A model generated the notes under the pieces. The model was not told the DNA's origin. It did no database searches and worked only from the letters and a program-made list of their open reading frames with translations. The position numbers were made by a program, and so were the translations under genes. A stretch of DNA of 64,000 nt from Cellulomonas sp. C5510 (GTDB lineage Bacteria > Actinomycetota > Actinomycetes > Actinomycetales > Cellulomonadaceae), in the NCBI RefSeq assembly GCF_019797765.1, contig NZ_CP081862.1, positions 2,480,001 to 2,544,000 of the forward strand. The letters run 5' to 3'. Numbering within the stretch: position 1 is the stretch's first letter; the number at the start of each line of letters is the position of its first letter. Below, one piece after another: positions 51,823-62,855 of this stretch.

Positions 51823-53613
51823 GTGGCCCCTCCCCCGACGCTCGCCGCCTGGCGGCGGGTCGACCGCGGACGCGCGCTCGCCGACCTCACGTCCGAGCCC
51901 GTCGTCGTCGCCCCGACCGACCCCTGCGAGGCCGTCGACGTCGGCTTCCGCACCCGCTGGACCGTCTCGTCGGTGCTGGTGGCGCCGCGCGAGCCGGGGG
52001 GACCGCACGGCTTGGTGGCGCGCAAGGACTTCCTGACGACGATGACGGGCCGCTACGGCTTCGGGCGATCGCTGTGGGGCCGCCGCCCGGTCGCGGAGGT
52101 CGCCCGCTGGGACGCCCCGCGGGTGCCGGTGTCGGCGTCGCTCACGGAGGCCGCCGAACGGCTGGCGCAGAGCGACGGCTACTCCGACATGGTGGTGCTC
52201 GGGCCGGACGATGAGCCGGTGGGCGTCCTCGACCCGACGACGCTGATGGAGGCGCTGGCCTCCGAGCTCGCGCACGAGGCCTCCCACGACCACCTGACCG
52301 GCGTGCCGTCGCGTGCCTGGTTCGTCGACGGCCTGCGGGAGCTCTGCGCGCGGGCGCAGCGCGGCGAGGGCGCCGTCGTCCTGGCGTTCGTCGACCTGGA
52401 CCGGCTGAAGGAGGTCAACGACTCCCTCGGCCACGCGGCAGGGGACGCCCTGCTCCACTCGGTGGCCGAGCGCCTCGCGGCGGCTGCGCTGCCGGGGGAC
52501 GTGGTCGGGCGCCTGGGCGGTGACGAGTTCGCGCTCGCCCGCCTGCTCGAGCCGCAGACGGCCGCGGCGCCGTGGCGCTCGTCGGCGCTCGGGCTGGGCG
52601 AGACCCTCCGGGCGGCGCTCGCCGCGAGCGACCCCGCGCTGCCCGCTGCGGCGCACTCGCGGGCGAGCGTGGGGCTCGCCGTCGGCGCCGGCCCGCTGGT
52701 GGACAGCGACCGGTTGCTGCGGGAGGCGGACCTCGCGATGTACGGGGCGAAGAAGGCGGGCGGGGACCGCGTGCGGCTCGCTGGCGCCGACCTCGCGACC
52801 GCAGACGGCCGGGTCCCGCGCCAGGGCCGCGGCGACGGCGCCCGGCACGATGACGACCGGGGGCGTGCGGCAGAGGGCTCGGCGTGGTGGGGCCTCGAGG
52901 TCCACTACCAGCCCATCGCCCGCACGGCGGACGGCGTCGCGCGCGAGGTCGAGGCGCTGCTGCGCTGCCGCGACGACGACGGCGAGCTCGGTGGTCCCGC
53001 CGAGCCCCTCGCCCGCGCCGCAGCGGCGGGACGGGCGCTGGACCTCGACCTGTGGGTGCTGGCCGCGGCGTGCCGTGACCTGGCGGGGTGGCGGGCGACG
53101 CTCGGCGACCGCGCGCCGGAGACCGTGAACGTCAACCTGTCCCCCGCCGCGCTGGACGAGCCGCTGCTCGCCGACCGCGTGCTCCGGGTGCTCACGGAGG
53201 TCCGCGTGGCGCCGGGAACGGTGCGGCTCGAGCTCTCCGAGGCCGCGACCGACGCCCAGCTGGCCCGCGCGCAGCCGGCGCTGCGGGAGCTGCGGGCGGC
53301 GGGGGTGCCGATCGCGCTCGACGACCTCGGCGCCGCGTTCGGCGCCCTGCGGCAGGTCACCCGGCTGCCCGTGGACGCGGTGAAGATCGACCGCGAGGTC
53401 GTCGCGCACATGCTGGACGACCCCGTGGACGCGCTGATCGTGGAGCTCGTGCACCGGCTGGCGGCCGACCGCGGTCTCCCCGTGGTGGCCGAGGGCGTCG
53501 AGACGGCGGAGCAGGTGGACGCGCTGCGCGCCGCCGGCGTACCCCTGATGCAGGGCTTCCACGTCGCGCGCCCGATGCCGCCGGACGCCCTCGCGGCCTA
53601 CCTCGCGCGCTGA
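51823..53613 (+). CDS. Bifunctional GGDEF-EAL cyclic-di-GMP protein with CBS-like N-terminus
   Basis: A 596-residue protein, taken from the GTG at 51823. Residues ~15-145 look like a CBS-type pair (VVVAPTDPCEAVDVGFRTRW ... PVSASLTEAAERLAQ, SDMVVLGPDDEPVGVLDPTT). The GGDEF domain follows with HDHLTGVPSRAWF and an intact GRLGGDEFAL at 229-238, so diguanylate cyclase activity is possible. The EAL domain has REVEALLRC with EAL at 377-379, NVNLSPAALDEP, ALDDLGAAFGALRQ and VVAEGVETAEQ, so phosphodiesterase activity is also possible. No transmembrane helix is seen. The start is uncertain because AGGAG abuts the GTG and the frame stays open upstream to 51571. Confidence 0.88.
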   Translation: MAPPPTLAAWRRVDRGRALADLTSEPVVVAPTDPCEAVDVGFRTRWTVSSVLVAPREPGGPHGLVARKDFLTTMTGRYGFGRSLWGRRPVAEVARWDAPRVPVSASLTEAAERLAQSDGYSDMVVLGPDDEPVGVLDPTTLMEALASELAHEASHDHLTGVPSRAWFVDGLRELCARAQRGEGAVVLAFVDLDRLKEVNDSLGHAAGDALLHSVAERLAAAALPGDVVGRLGGDEFALARLLEPQTAAAPWRSSALGLGETLRAALAASDPALPAAAHSRASVGLAVGAGPLVDSDRLLREADLAMYGAKKAGGDRVRLAGADLATADGRVPRQGRGDGARHDDDRGRAAEGSAWWGLEVHYQPIARTADGVAREVEALLRCRDDDGELGGPAEPLARAAAAGRALDLDLWVLAAACRDLAGWRATLGDRAPETVNVNLSPAALDEPLLADRVLRVLTEVRVAPGTVRLELSEAATDAQLARAQPALRELRAAGVPIALDDLGAAFGALRQVTRLPVDAVKIDREVVAHMLDDPVDALIVELVHRLAADRGLPVVAEGVETAEQVDALRAAGVPLMQGFHVARPMPPDALAAYLAR

Positions 53614-53688
53614 GCGCCCCGCCGGCACCGCCCGCACCGCCGGTCGAGCCCTGGCGAGCCGTCCGCACGCGACCGGCGGACGCCCGCC

Positions 53689-56379
<2,691 letters not shown>

Positions 56380-56380
<1 letters not shown>

Positions 56381-57150
56381 CACCGCCCCCGCGCGGCCGA
56401 GGTCCGGTGCTCGACCGGGCGCGGCGGCGTCGGTCGTCGCCACACGCGTGGCGAGTCGGGCTCCGGGAGGGACAGGAGCAGCCGGTCCGGGTGGGCCCAA
56501 CCCGGGTCGAGGACGTCGGCGACGAAGCGGCCCACCTCGTCCGCGGTCAGCCACCCCGGCTGCGGCGCGAAGCCGAACCAGTGGTCCAGGATCGGCGCGA
56601 GCAGCGTCACCTCGTGGCACCGGATCGCCGTACCTGCGTACTCCGCCGCGAGCACGCGAAGGAGCATCCGCAAGCCGGCGCCGGTCACCGACATCGGGGC
56701 AGCGAACGTCATCGGCTCGTTCGCGGTGATCCCCGCCAGCGTGACGTAGACGCCGCCGCTGTCGGCGAGCACCGGGGCGAACGTGCGAGCCACCACGAAG
56801 TGCGGTGTGAGGTTGTCGAAGACCAGGCGGTCCCAGGTCGCGCGGTCCATCTCGTCGATCCGCGCCTCGCGTTCGAACGTACCCAGCGACGCGATCACCG
56901 AGTCGAGCCGACCGTGCCGCTCCAGCACGAGATCGCGCAACGACTCCGCCTCGGCGGTGTCGGCGAGGTCCGCCCGGACGAGGTGCAGCTCGCCGGGTCC
57001 ACGCGCGTCGAGCCGGGCCCCGAGCGCGCTCAGCCGGCTGAGGGACCGGCTGGGCGCGATCACGGTCGCCCCACGGTCGAGCAGCGTCTGGGCGATGCAG
57101 CTCCCGGCGTGTCCCGCGCCGCCGGCCACCAACGCGACGGTGCCCTTCAT
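56380..57150 (-). CDS. Short-chain dehydrogenase/reductase-fold protein lacking the catalytic triad
   Basis: A 256-residue SDR-fold protein (MKGTVALVAGGAGHAGSCIA). The nucleotide-binding Gly motif is AGGAGHAG at 9-16, variant in its central Gly. DLADTAEAES and the helix-4 Asn (FDNLTPHF) are kept. The usual Ser-Tyr-Lys are missing: the strand-5 Ser region reads YVTLAGITA and the YxxxK site reads MSVTG (153-157). Pteridine reductase and FolM are SDR enzymes, so a pterin-related ancestor is plausible, but this protein may be a non-catalytic or mechanistically altered member. Its ATG overlaps the folE stop by 4 nt. Confidence 0.8.
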
Positions 57151-57770
57151 CGTGTGCCCGTGGGCAGCAGCGACAGGAACTCCTGACGCGTTCCCGGGTT
57201 GTCGCGCAGCGTGCCGAGCAGCGTCGACGTGACCGTGGTCGAACCCGAGGACCGCGCACCTCGCAGCGTCATGCACGAGTGCGACGCCTCGATCACCACG
57301 CCGACACCTGACGGTCGCAGCTCATGCTCGAGCTCCAGCGCGACCTGGCGGGTCAACCGCTCCTGGACCTGCGGCCGGCACGCGAAGTGCTCCACGACGC
57401 GGGCCAGCTTGGACAGCCCGACGATCCGCGCCCCCGGGTAGTACCCGACGTGCGCCACCCCGGCGAACGGGAGGAAGTGGTGCTCGCACACCGACCGCAC
57501 CGGGATGCTGCGAGCGAGGACGAGCTCGTCGTACCCCTCGTCGTTGTCGAAGGTGGTGAGCTCGAAAGCCCGGGGTGTGAGGAACTCGGCGTACGCCCGC
57601 GCCATCCGGCGGGGCGTCGCCCGCGTGGCCGGGGCGTCCGCGGGGACCCCCATCGCCCGCACGAAGTCGGCGAGAGCCGCCTCGGCACGGAGGAGGTCGG
57701 CCTCCGCACGCGGCGTCGTCCCGAACGCGCGCACGTCCCTCGTCGCCCCGTCGTCACTGCACTCCAGCAT
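57147..57770 (-). CDS. folE: GTP cyclohydrolase I
   Basis: A 207-residue enzyme that converts GTP to 7,8-dihydroneopterin triphosphate. Zinc ligands C95 and H98 (SVCEHHFLPFAG) and C166 (ASHSCMTLRGAR) are present, as are GYYPGARIVGLSKLARVV and the RPQVQERLT segment. It looks fully active. It sits inside the six-gene unit, overlapping the M20 gene by 17 nt and the SDR gene by 4 nt. The housekeeping folate operon of actinobacteria normally carries folE with ftsH, folP, folB and folK; those neighbours are absent here, so this is probably a second, pathway-specific copy. Confidence 0.95.
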   Translation of the reverse strand: MLECSDDGATRDVRAFGTTPRAEADLLRAEAALADFVRAMGVPADAPATRATPRRMARAYAEFLTPRAFELTTFDNDEGYDELVLARSIPVRSVCEHHFLPFAGVAHVGYYPGARIVGLSKLARVVEHFACRPQVQERLTRQVALELEHELRPSGVGVVIEASHSCMTLRGARSSGSTTVTSTLLGTLRDNPGTRQEFLSLLPTGTR

Positions 57771-59148
57771 GGCACTCCTCCGCGTGGTCGATCTGCGCGC
57801 CGCACAGGCGCATGACGAGTCCTCCCGTGATCCGGTGCCCGTGCATGACGTCGCTGATCAGGGCGCGCTCGTCGACGCCGTGGATCAGTCGCATCAGGTC
57901 GCGGTCGCTGGCCGACGGGAAGAAGCCCAGCACCGGGATCCCGGGGAACGCCCGTGCGTCCGTGGCGGCGGAGCTCAGGTACGGCAGCGCCCGGCCCCCC
58001 GGGTCGACCTCGTCGAGGACCTCGTCGACCACGGTGAGCAGCTCGTCGGCCGGTGGCCCCTCCCGACCGGCCCGGCCCCGGATGAGATCGACCCGCACCT
58101 GCCCGCCCAGCACAGCCCGAAGGTGCTCCACCCAGTCCTCCGGCCGTTGCCCGGGGACGAGACGGCAGTCCAGCACCGCGGAGGCTTCTGCGGGTGCGAC
58201 GTTCACCCGGTCGCTGGCGCTGAGCCGCGTCGGAACGGCGGTGTTGTGCAGCCCAGCCACCACGAAGTCACGCAGGAACGGCACCAGCGGCAGGCCCGCG
58301 GCCGCTTCGAAGGTCGGCTGCCGCCGGACGTCGAGCAGCGCGGAGCGCACGTGCGGGTCGGCGGTGCTGGCGGCGAGGACCTCGAGCATCAGGTCCGTCG
58401 TCTCCGTGGGGAGCGACCGCGTGCGGGATCGCCCGAGACGGTGCAACGCGTCGGCGAGCGCCAGGACGGCGTTGTCCGCCCGCGGCACCGACGCATGTCC
58501 TCCCGTGCCCGACGCCGTGACCCGCACCGTGGCGGTGCCCTTCTCCGCCACCTGGACGGTGTAGAGCGGCCCCGCCGCCGTCGGGATGCGTTGCCCGCCG
58601 CCCTCGCAGAACGCGAGATCGGCGCGGACGAGATCGGGGTGGTTCTCGACGAGCCAGTGCGCCCCGAGCCGGCTGCCCGCCTCCTCGTCGGCCGTCACCA
58701 CGAGCACGACGTCGCCGCCGAGCGGGACGCGGTGCTCCGCCAGGCCGGCGACGAGGGTGAGCCAGCTCGCGAGGTGCGCCTTCATGTCGAGGCTGCCGCG
58801 TCCCCACACCTCACCGTCGACCACCCGACCGGAGAAGGGCGGGTGGGTCCAGCCGACGGGAGACGCGCCCACGACATCGGCGTGGGCGAGGAGCATCACG
58901 GTCGGCCCGGTCCCCGCTCCCCGCAGCCTTGCCACCAGGTTCGCCCGACCCGGAGCTGACTCGAGCACCACGGCTGGCACACCCACCGCGGCGAGCTCGC
59001 CCGCCACGTACTCCGTGACCAGCGACTCGTTCCCCGGCGGGTTCGTCGTGTCCAGCCGCACCAGGTCGGACAGCCGGCGGACGACCTCCTCCTGGTCGCC
59101 GCCACGTCGCTGAGCGCACCGGCAGGTCCACGCGCCCGCCCGTGTCAT
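57754..59148 (-). CDS. M20-family metallopeptidase (ArgE/DapE/CPG2-like)
   Basis: A 464-residue amidohydrolase. All dinuclear-zinc residues are seen: LLAHADVVG (H89, D91), GRGSLDMKAHLAS (D121), VTADEEAGSRLG (E155/E156), and the C-terminal RLIHGVDERALI. DTTNPPGNE and TGGHASVPRADNAV (dimerisation/oxyanion His) are typical. The family includes ArgE, DapE, aminoacylases and carboxypeptidase G2, which removes glutamate from folates. In a cluster with FolP- and FolC-like enzymes it may trim or hydrolyse a pterin-amino acid conjugate (inference). It overlaps the folP-like stop... start junction by 4 nt. Confidence 0.88.
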   Translation of the reverse strand: MTRAGAWTCRCAQRRGGDQEEVVRRLSDLVRLDTTNPPGNESLVTEYVAGELAAVGVPAVVLESAPGRANLVARLRGAGTGPTVMLLAHADVVGASPVGWTHPPFSGRVVDGEVWGRGSLDMKAHLASWLTLVAGLAEHRVPLGGDVVLVVTADEEAGSRLGAHWLVENHPDLVRADLAFCEGGGQRIPTAAGPLYTVQVAEKGTATVRVTASGTGGHASVPRADNAVLALADALHRLGRSRTRSLPTETTDLMLEVLAASTADPHVRSALLDVRRQPTFEAAAGLPLVPFLRDFVVAGLHNTAVPTRLSASDRVNVAPAEASAVLDCRLVPGQRPEDWVEHLRAVLGGQVRVDLIRGRAGREGPPADELLTVVDEVLDEVDPGGRALPYLSSAATDARAFPGIPVLGFFPSASDRDLMRLIHGVDERALISDVMHGHRITGGLVMRLCGAQIDHAEECHAGVQ

Positions 59149-60044
59149 CCGCGGACCAGCGCGTCGGCGACCAAGGCCGCCTGCTTGTTGGCGCGGACGT
59201 CGTGCACCCGGATCATGTCGGCACCCTGGGCGATGCCCCAGGTGGTCGCCGCCACGGTCGCCGCGTCGCGTTCGTGCGGCCGCCCACCCACCAGACGACC
59301 GAGGAAGCTCTTGCGCGAGTGCGCCAGGAGGACCGGGGCGCCCAGTGGTGCGAGAGCGCGCAGCTCACGGACGGCGAGCAGGCTGTCCTCGGGGCCCTTG
59401 CCCAGACCCGGGCCGCAGTCCACGATCACGCGATCCGCGGCGACCCCGCACTCCGCAGCCACCTCGATCTGGCGGCGCAGGTCCTCGACGACCTCACGCA
59501 CCAGGTCGTCGTAGCCCACGTCCCACCGGGGGCCGTACGTCTCCTGGACGATGCGCTCCACGCGCGTGTTGTGCGTCAGGACGATGGCGGCACCGCGCTC
59601 CGCCACGGCACGCGCCAGCTCCCGGTTCCAGCGGCCGTCGCGCGTGTGCAGTCCCCACGCGCTGTTGATCAGCACCGCACCCTCGTCGAGGGTCCGCCGT
59701 GCCACTTCGGCGTCCGAGGTGTCCACGGACACCGGTACACCGGGCAGGGCGTCCACGATCTCGCGCACCGCCGGCACCACCCGAGCGAGCTCGTCGTCGC
59801 GGCTGACCGGGCCGGCACCGGCGTAGAGCGGCACCCCGCCGACGTCGACCAGGTCCGCACCGTCGTCGACCGCCTGTCCGGCCGCCCTGGCGTACGCTCC
59901 CTCGCCACGGGCGGACAACCCGTCCCCGCTGAACGAGTCCGGTGTGGCGTTCACGATCGCCAGCACGTACGTCCGGCTCCCCCACTCGATCTGCAGACCC
60001 CCGAGGCGCAGGATCGCCCGGACCCTGCCGGGTCGCCCGGTCAT
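59145..60044 (-). CDS. Divergent dihydropteroate synthase-like protein
   Basis: A 299-residue pterin-binding TIM barrel. Residues that bind 6-hydroxymethyl-dihydropterin diphosphate are kept: IVNATPDSFS (31-39), SVDT (106-109), LIN (125-127), D209, SRKSF (243-247) and RVHDV (279-283). The p-aminobenzoate loop, normally DIGGESTRPGA, reads DVGGVPLYAGAG (67-78), so the Thr, Arg and Pro that hold the substrate are gone, and the GFGK Phe is Leu. This resembles mycobacterial FolP2 (Rv1207), which is not a functional DHPS. It probably couples the pterin to another nucleophile. The ATG at 60044 overlaps the folC-like stop by 4 nt. Confidence 0.87.
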   Translation of the reverse strand: MTGRPGRVRAILRLGGLQIEWGSRTYVLAIVNATPDSFSGDGLSARGEGAYARAAGQAVDDGADLVDVGGVPLYAGAGPVSRDDELARVVPAVREIVDALPGVPVSVDTSDAEVARRTLDEGAVLINSAWGLHTRDGRWNRELARAVAERGAAIVLTHNTRVERIVQETYGPRWDVGYDDLVREVVEDLRRQIEVAAECGVAADRVIVDCGPGLGKGPEDSLLAVRELRALAPLGAPVLLAHSRKSFLGRLVGGRPHERDAATVAATTWGIAQGADMIRVHDVRANKQAALVADALVRG

Positions 60045-61375
60045 GCCCGAGCGCCCGTCAGCCCGAGAGCTGCTCGCACCGGGGCCAGCAGCGAGAACGA
60101 CCCCGTCACGCACAGCAGGTCGCCGTCAGCGCTCCGCCTCAGCGCCCGGTCGAACGACGAGACGGGATCGGCACCGGTGTCGACGCGGGCCGCCGGGTCC
60201 AGCGCAGCGAACGCCGCGGCGAGCTCACGCGGGTCCCGGCCTCGCACCTCGCCGAACTCGGTGCACCCCGAGTACGAGCAGAACGTGACACGGTCGAAGA
60301 CCCCCGCGAGCGGCGCGAGCGCCCGGGCAGGCGTCTGGCTGGACGACAGCGCGATGAGCGCCGACCGCCGCCCGACGCCGTCGAGGGCACGCAGCGCCAC
60401 CGCGAGCGCCGCGAACTCGGGGGCGCAGTGCGCCGCGTCGAGGAGCACCCGCGGGCGCTCCAGCACCTGTTCCAGACGCCCGGGGATCCGCAGCGACCGC
60501 AGGACGGAACGCATCGCGTCGGGTCCGAGCCGCTCGGGGTCCGGGACGACGGTCCGCGCGGCCGCGATCGCGAGAGCGGCGTTCTCCGCCTGGTGCGCGC
60601 CCAGTGCCCCGAGCTCGACGCCTGGCAGGGGCTCCTCACCGATCCGGACCGAGAACACGGAGCCGGCCCACCCCCGCTCTCGCACCGGTGAGAGCTCGAT
60701 CTGTTGACCTCGTTCGAGCAACGGGGCGCCGAGCGCGTCAGCGCGCTCGCGGACGACGTCCCGGACCCGGGGCTCGGTGACGCCACTGACGACCGGAATA
60801 CCGCTCTTGATGATGCCGGCCTTGTGGACGGCCGCCGACAGCACATCCCCGCCGAGCAGGTCCAGGTGCTCGTCCCCGACATTCGTGATCACCGAGCAGG
60901 CGGCCTCGACGACATTGGTGGCGTCGTCACGACCTCCCATCCCCGTCTCGACGACCGCGACATCGGCTCGCGATCTCGCGAAATGCTCGAGCGCCAAGGC
61001 GGTCACGACCTCGAACCAGCTCGCTCCGACCCCCGCCAGCTCCGGGCCGACCCGGGCAGCGCGTGCGAGCAGCGCCTCGTCGTCCTCGGGCACCCCGTCG
61101 ACGACGAACCGTTCCGCGACGGAGTGGAGGTGGGGCTTGGTGGCGAGACCGACCCGCATGCCGGCTGCGGCGAGCAGCTCGGCGATCATCCGGGAGGTCG
61201 AGCCCTTGCCCGCCGAACCGGCGACGTGGACCACCGGCAGCCCGTGGTGAGGGTTCCCGAGCCGCCGGAGCACCTCGCTCACGGCGGTGAGCCCGAACTG
61301 TTCGCCGACGCGGTTGTGCCGCACAGAATCCCCGAGCGCTGCGTACACCCGCTCGGTCGTCGCTGTTTCCGTCAT
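60041..61375 (-). CDS. FolC-like Mur-ligase-family amino acid ligase
   Basis: A 444-residue ATP-dependent ligase related to dihydrofolate/folylpolyglutamate synthase. The P-loop is HVAGSAGKGSTSRMI (canonical GTNGKG, here GSAGKG); the usual SPHL is TKPHLHSVAERF; VVETGMGGRDDATNVVE and ITNVGDEHLDLLG carry the magnesium ligands; RLEQVLERPRVLLDAAHCAPE is the C-terminal-domain motif, with DAAHC for the canonical DxAHN. These changes suggest a specialised paralogue that may add glutamate or another amino acid to a pteroate analogue. It is the first gene of the cluster. Confidence 0.87.
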   Translation of the reverse strand: MTETATTERVYAALGDSVRHNRVGEQFGLTAVSEVLRRLGNPHHGLPVVHVAGSAGKGSTSRMIAELLAAAGMRVGLATKPHLHSVAERFVVDGVPEDDEALLARAARVGPELAGVGASWFEVVTALALEHFARSRADVAVVETGMGGRDDATNVVEAACSVITNVGDEHLDLLGGDVLSAAVHKAGIIKSGIPVVSGVTEPRVRDVVRERADALGAPLLERGQQIELSPVRERGWAGSVFSVRIGEEPLPGVELGALGAHQAENAALAIAAARTVVPDPERLGPDAMRSVLRSLRIPGRLEQVLERPRVLLDAAHCAPEFAALAVALRALDGVGRRSALIALSSSQTPARALAPLAGVFDRVTFCSYSGCTEFGEVRGRDPRELAAAFAALDPAARVDTGADPVSSFDRALRRSADGDLLCVTGSFSLLAPVRAALGLTGARA

Positions 61376-61425
61376 GGCCCCGTCACCCCACACCCTCGTG
61401 CATTTCGTCCCCCCACGTCCGACCT

Positions 61426-61461
61426 TGCACACAATCGACAGCAGGTCGCCTGACGTGTGCA
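61426..61461. repeat. Inverted repeat TGCACAC-N22-GTGTGCA
   Basis: Perfect 7-bp arms in the divergent promoter region, enclosing a smaller CAGG-tcg-CCTG palindrome. Candidate operator. Confidence 0.55.
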
Positions 61462-61531
61462 TCGGAATCACTACGCTCGCCCGGAGCCGAAGCGGTGTCA
61501 AAGCCAGGTCACACAGCCGCGCGACCACGGA

Positions 61532-61556
61532 CGTGACGGCGAAGCACATTGTCACG
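61532..61556. repeat. Inverted repeat CGTGAC-N13-GTCACG
   Basis: Perfect 6-bp arms 27 bp before the MFS start codon; placed to block or activate exporter transcription. Confidence 0.5.
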
Positions 61557-61583
61557 AATGTCCGGTATCGCCGAGAGGGTGTC

Positions 61584-62855
61584 ATGCTCAGAACAGGACC
61601 CCGATCCGCCCGCGGTCCCCGGCGTGCGGAACACGACCTGCCCACCCTCCTCGGGGCGGACGGGACGGCGCAGATCGGGATGCAGCTGGCGGGCTTCACG
61701 CTGCCGCTCCTCGCGCTCTACGCAGCGGACGCCAGCGCCTGGCAGATCGGGATGCTCACGGCGTGCCTCACCGCGCCGACGGTCCTGCTGGGGCTTCCCG
61801 TCGGAGCCTGGGTCGACCGGTGGCCCGCGCGACCCGTGATCGTCGTCGGCACCCTCGGGCGCGCGCTGCTCCTCGCCTCCCTCGCCGTCGGTGCCTGGTC
61901 CGGGATCGGCGTGGCCGCCCTGTGCCTCGCCGCGCTGGCCGTCGGCACCTGCGGCGTGTTCGTCGACATCGCGTACCTCAGCCTCATCCCCTCCTTGGTG
62001 CCGCGGCACCGCCTCATGGTGGCGAACGGTCGCCTTCAGGCGGTCCGCAGCGCCTCCTACGCCTCAGGTCCGGCCCTCGGCGGCATCCTCGTCCAGAGCC
62101 TGGGGGCGGGCTCCACGCTGCTCGCCGCCGCGACGGCGCAGTCCCTCGCGGCGCTGGGCACCGGCCGCATCCGCCACGACCGGCCCCGCACGACCCACCG
62201 GGACGAGCGTGATCTCCTGCGGGAGGTCCTGACCGGGATGCGGGTCGTCACGGCAAGCAGGGTGCTGCGGCAGGTCCTGCTCGCCTCGGCGCTCCTCGGC
62301 TTCTTCATCGGGCTCGGGATGCCGATGACGACGGTGCTGCTCGTCCGCGATCTCGGACTGCCCAGCAGCACCGTCGGCCTGGTGCTGGCCGCGAGCGGCG
62401 TCGGCGGTGTCGTCGGGAACCTGGTCGTCGGGTCGGTCGCGAGGCGGCACGGGACCACGCGGACCGTCGTCGGAGGAGCGGCGCTGCTCGCGTTCCCGGC
62501 TGCGCTCGTCCCCCTGGCGGGACCAGGCCCCTGGCTCGCCGCACCGGTCCTCGGGCTGCTGCTCGGGGCCGTGGGGCGCGGGATCTACAACGTCGCGGTG
62601 CTGACCGTGCGGCAGAGGCTCACCCCGCACCACATGCTCGGACGCGTGAACGCCAGCATCCAGGTCGTCCTCGGCGGGATGCTGCCGATGAGCAGCGCTG
62701 CGAGCGGCGGCCTTGCGACCATCGTCGGCGCACGTGGCGTGCTGTGGGTCTCGGCGGCCGGTGCCATCGCCTCCGCTCTCTGGGTGGTCGCATCGCCGGT
62801 CGCACGCAACGACCTGGACGAGCACGAGCCGGCACCGACCGACGCGTCACCCTAG
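61584..62855 (+). CDS. MFS exporter of the pterin cluster
   Basis: A 423-residue major facilitator (EntS-like MFS_3 type) with about 12 transmembrane helices. The A-motif-like loops are LPVGAWVDRWPARPVIVVGT and GNLVVGSVARRHGTTRTVVG; VDIAYLSLIPSLVPRHRLM and TPHHMLGRVNAS are typical of this exporter subfamily, which moves siderophores and antibiotics. It is divergent from the six biosynthetic genes and probably secretes their product or gives self-protection (inference). Its stop codon shares CTAG with the convergent AraC-like gene. Confidence 0.88.
   Translation: MLRTGPRSARGPRRAEHDLPTLLGADGTAQIGMQLAGFTLPLLALYAADASAWQIGMLTACLTAPTVLLGLPVGAWVDRWPARPVIVVGTLGRALLLASLAVGAWSGIGVAALCLAALAVGTCGVFVDIAYLSLIPSLVPRHRLMVANGRLQAVRSASYASGPALGGILVQSLGAGSTLLAAATAQSLAALGTGRIRHDRPRTTHRDERDLLREVLTGMRVVTASRVLRQVLLASALLGFFIGLGMPMTTVLLVRDLGLPSSTVGLVLAASGVGGVVGNLVVGSVARRHGTTRTVVGGAALLAFPAALVPLAGPGPWLAAPVLGLLLGAVGRGIYNVAVLTVRQRLTPHHMLGRVNASIQVVLGGMLPMSSAASGGLATIVGARGVLWVSAAGAIASALWVVASPVARNDLDEHEPAPTDASP

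Larger units (their letters stand above)
61376..61583. promoter_or_regulatory. Divergent control region of the pterin cluster and MFS exporter
   Basis: A 208-bp region with visibly less GC than its flanks. It contains the inverted repeat TGCACAC-N22-GTGTGCA (61426-61461), an inner CAGG-tcg-CCTG (61442-61452), and CGTGAC-N13-GTCACG (61532-61556). A GAGAGGG ribosome site lies just before the MFS ATG. These palindromes are candidate operators for a dimeric regulator acting on both directions. Confidence 0.6.

Noticed and set aside
57147..61375. Reading folE, folP-like and folC-like as the housekeeping folate operon
   Set aside because: folB and folK are missing, the DHPS-like pABA loop and FolC-like motifs are altered, and SDR, ATP-grasp and exporter genes are included. 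A genome-wide check for a second set is still decisive.
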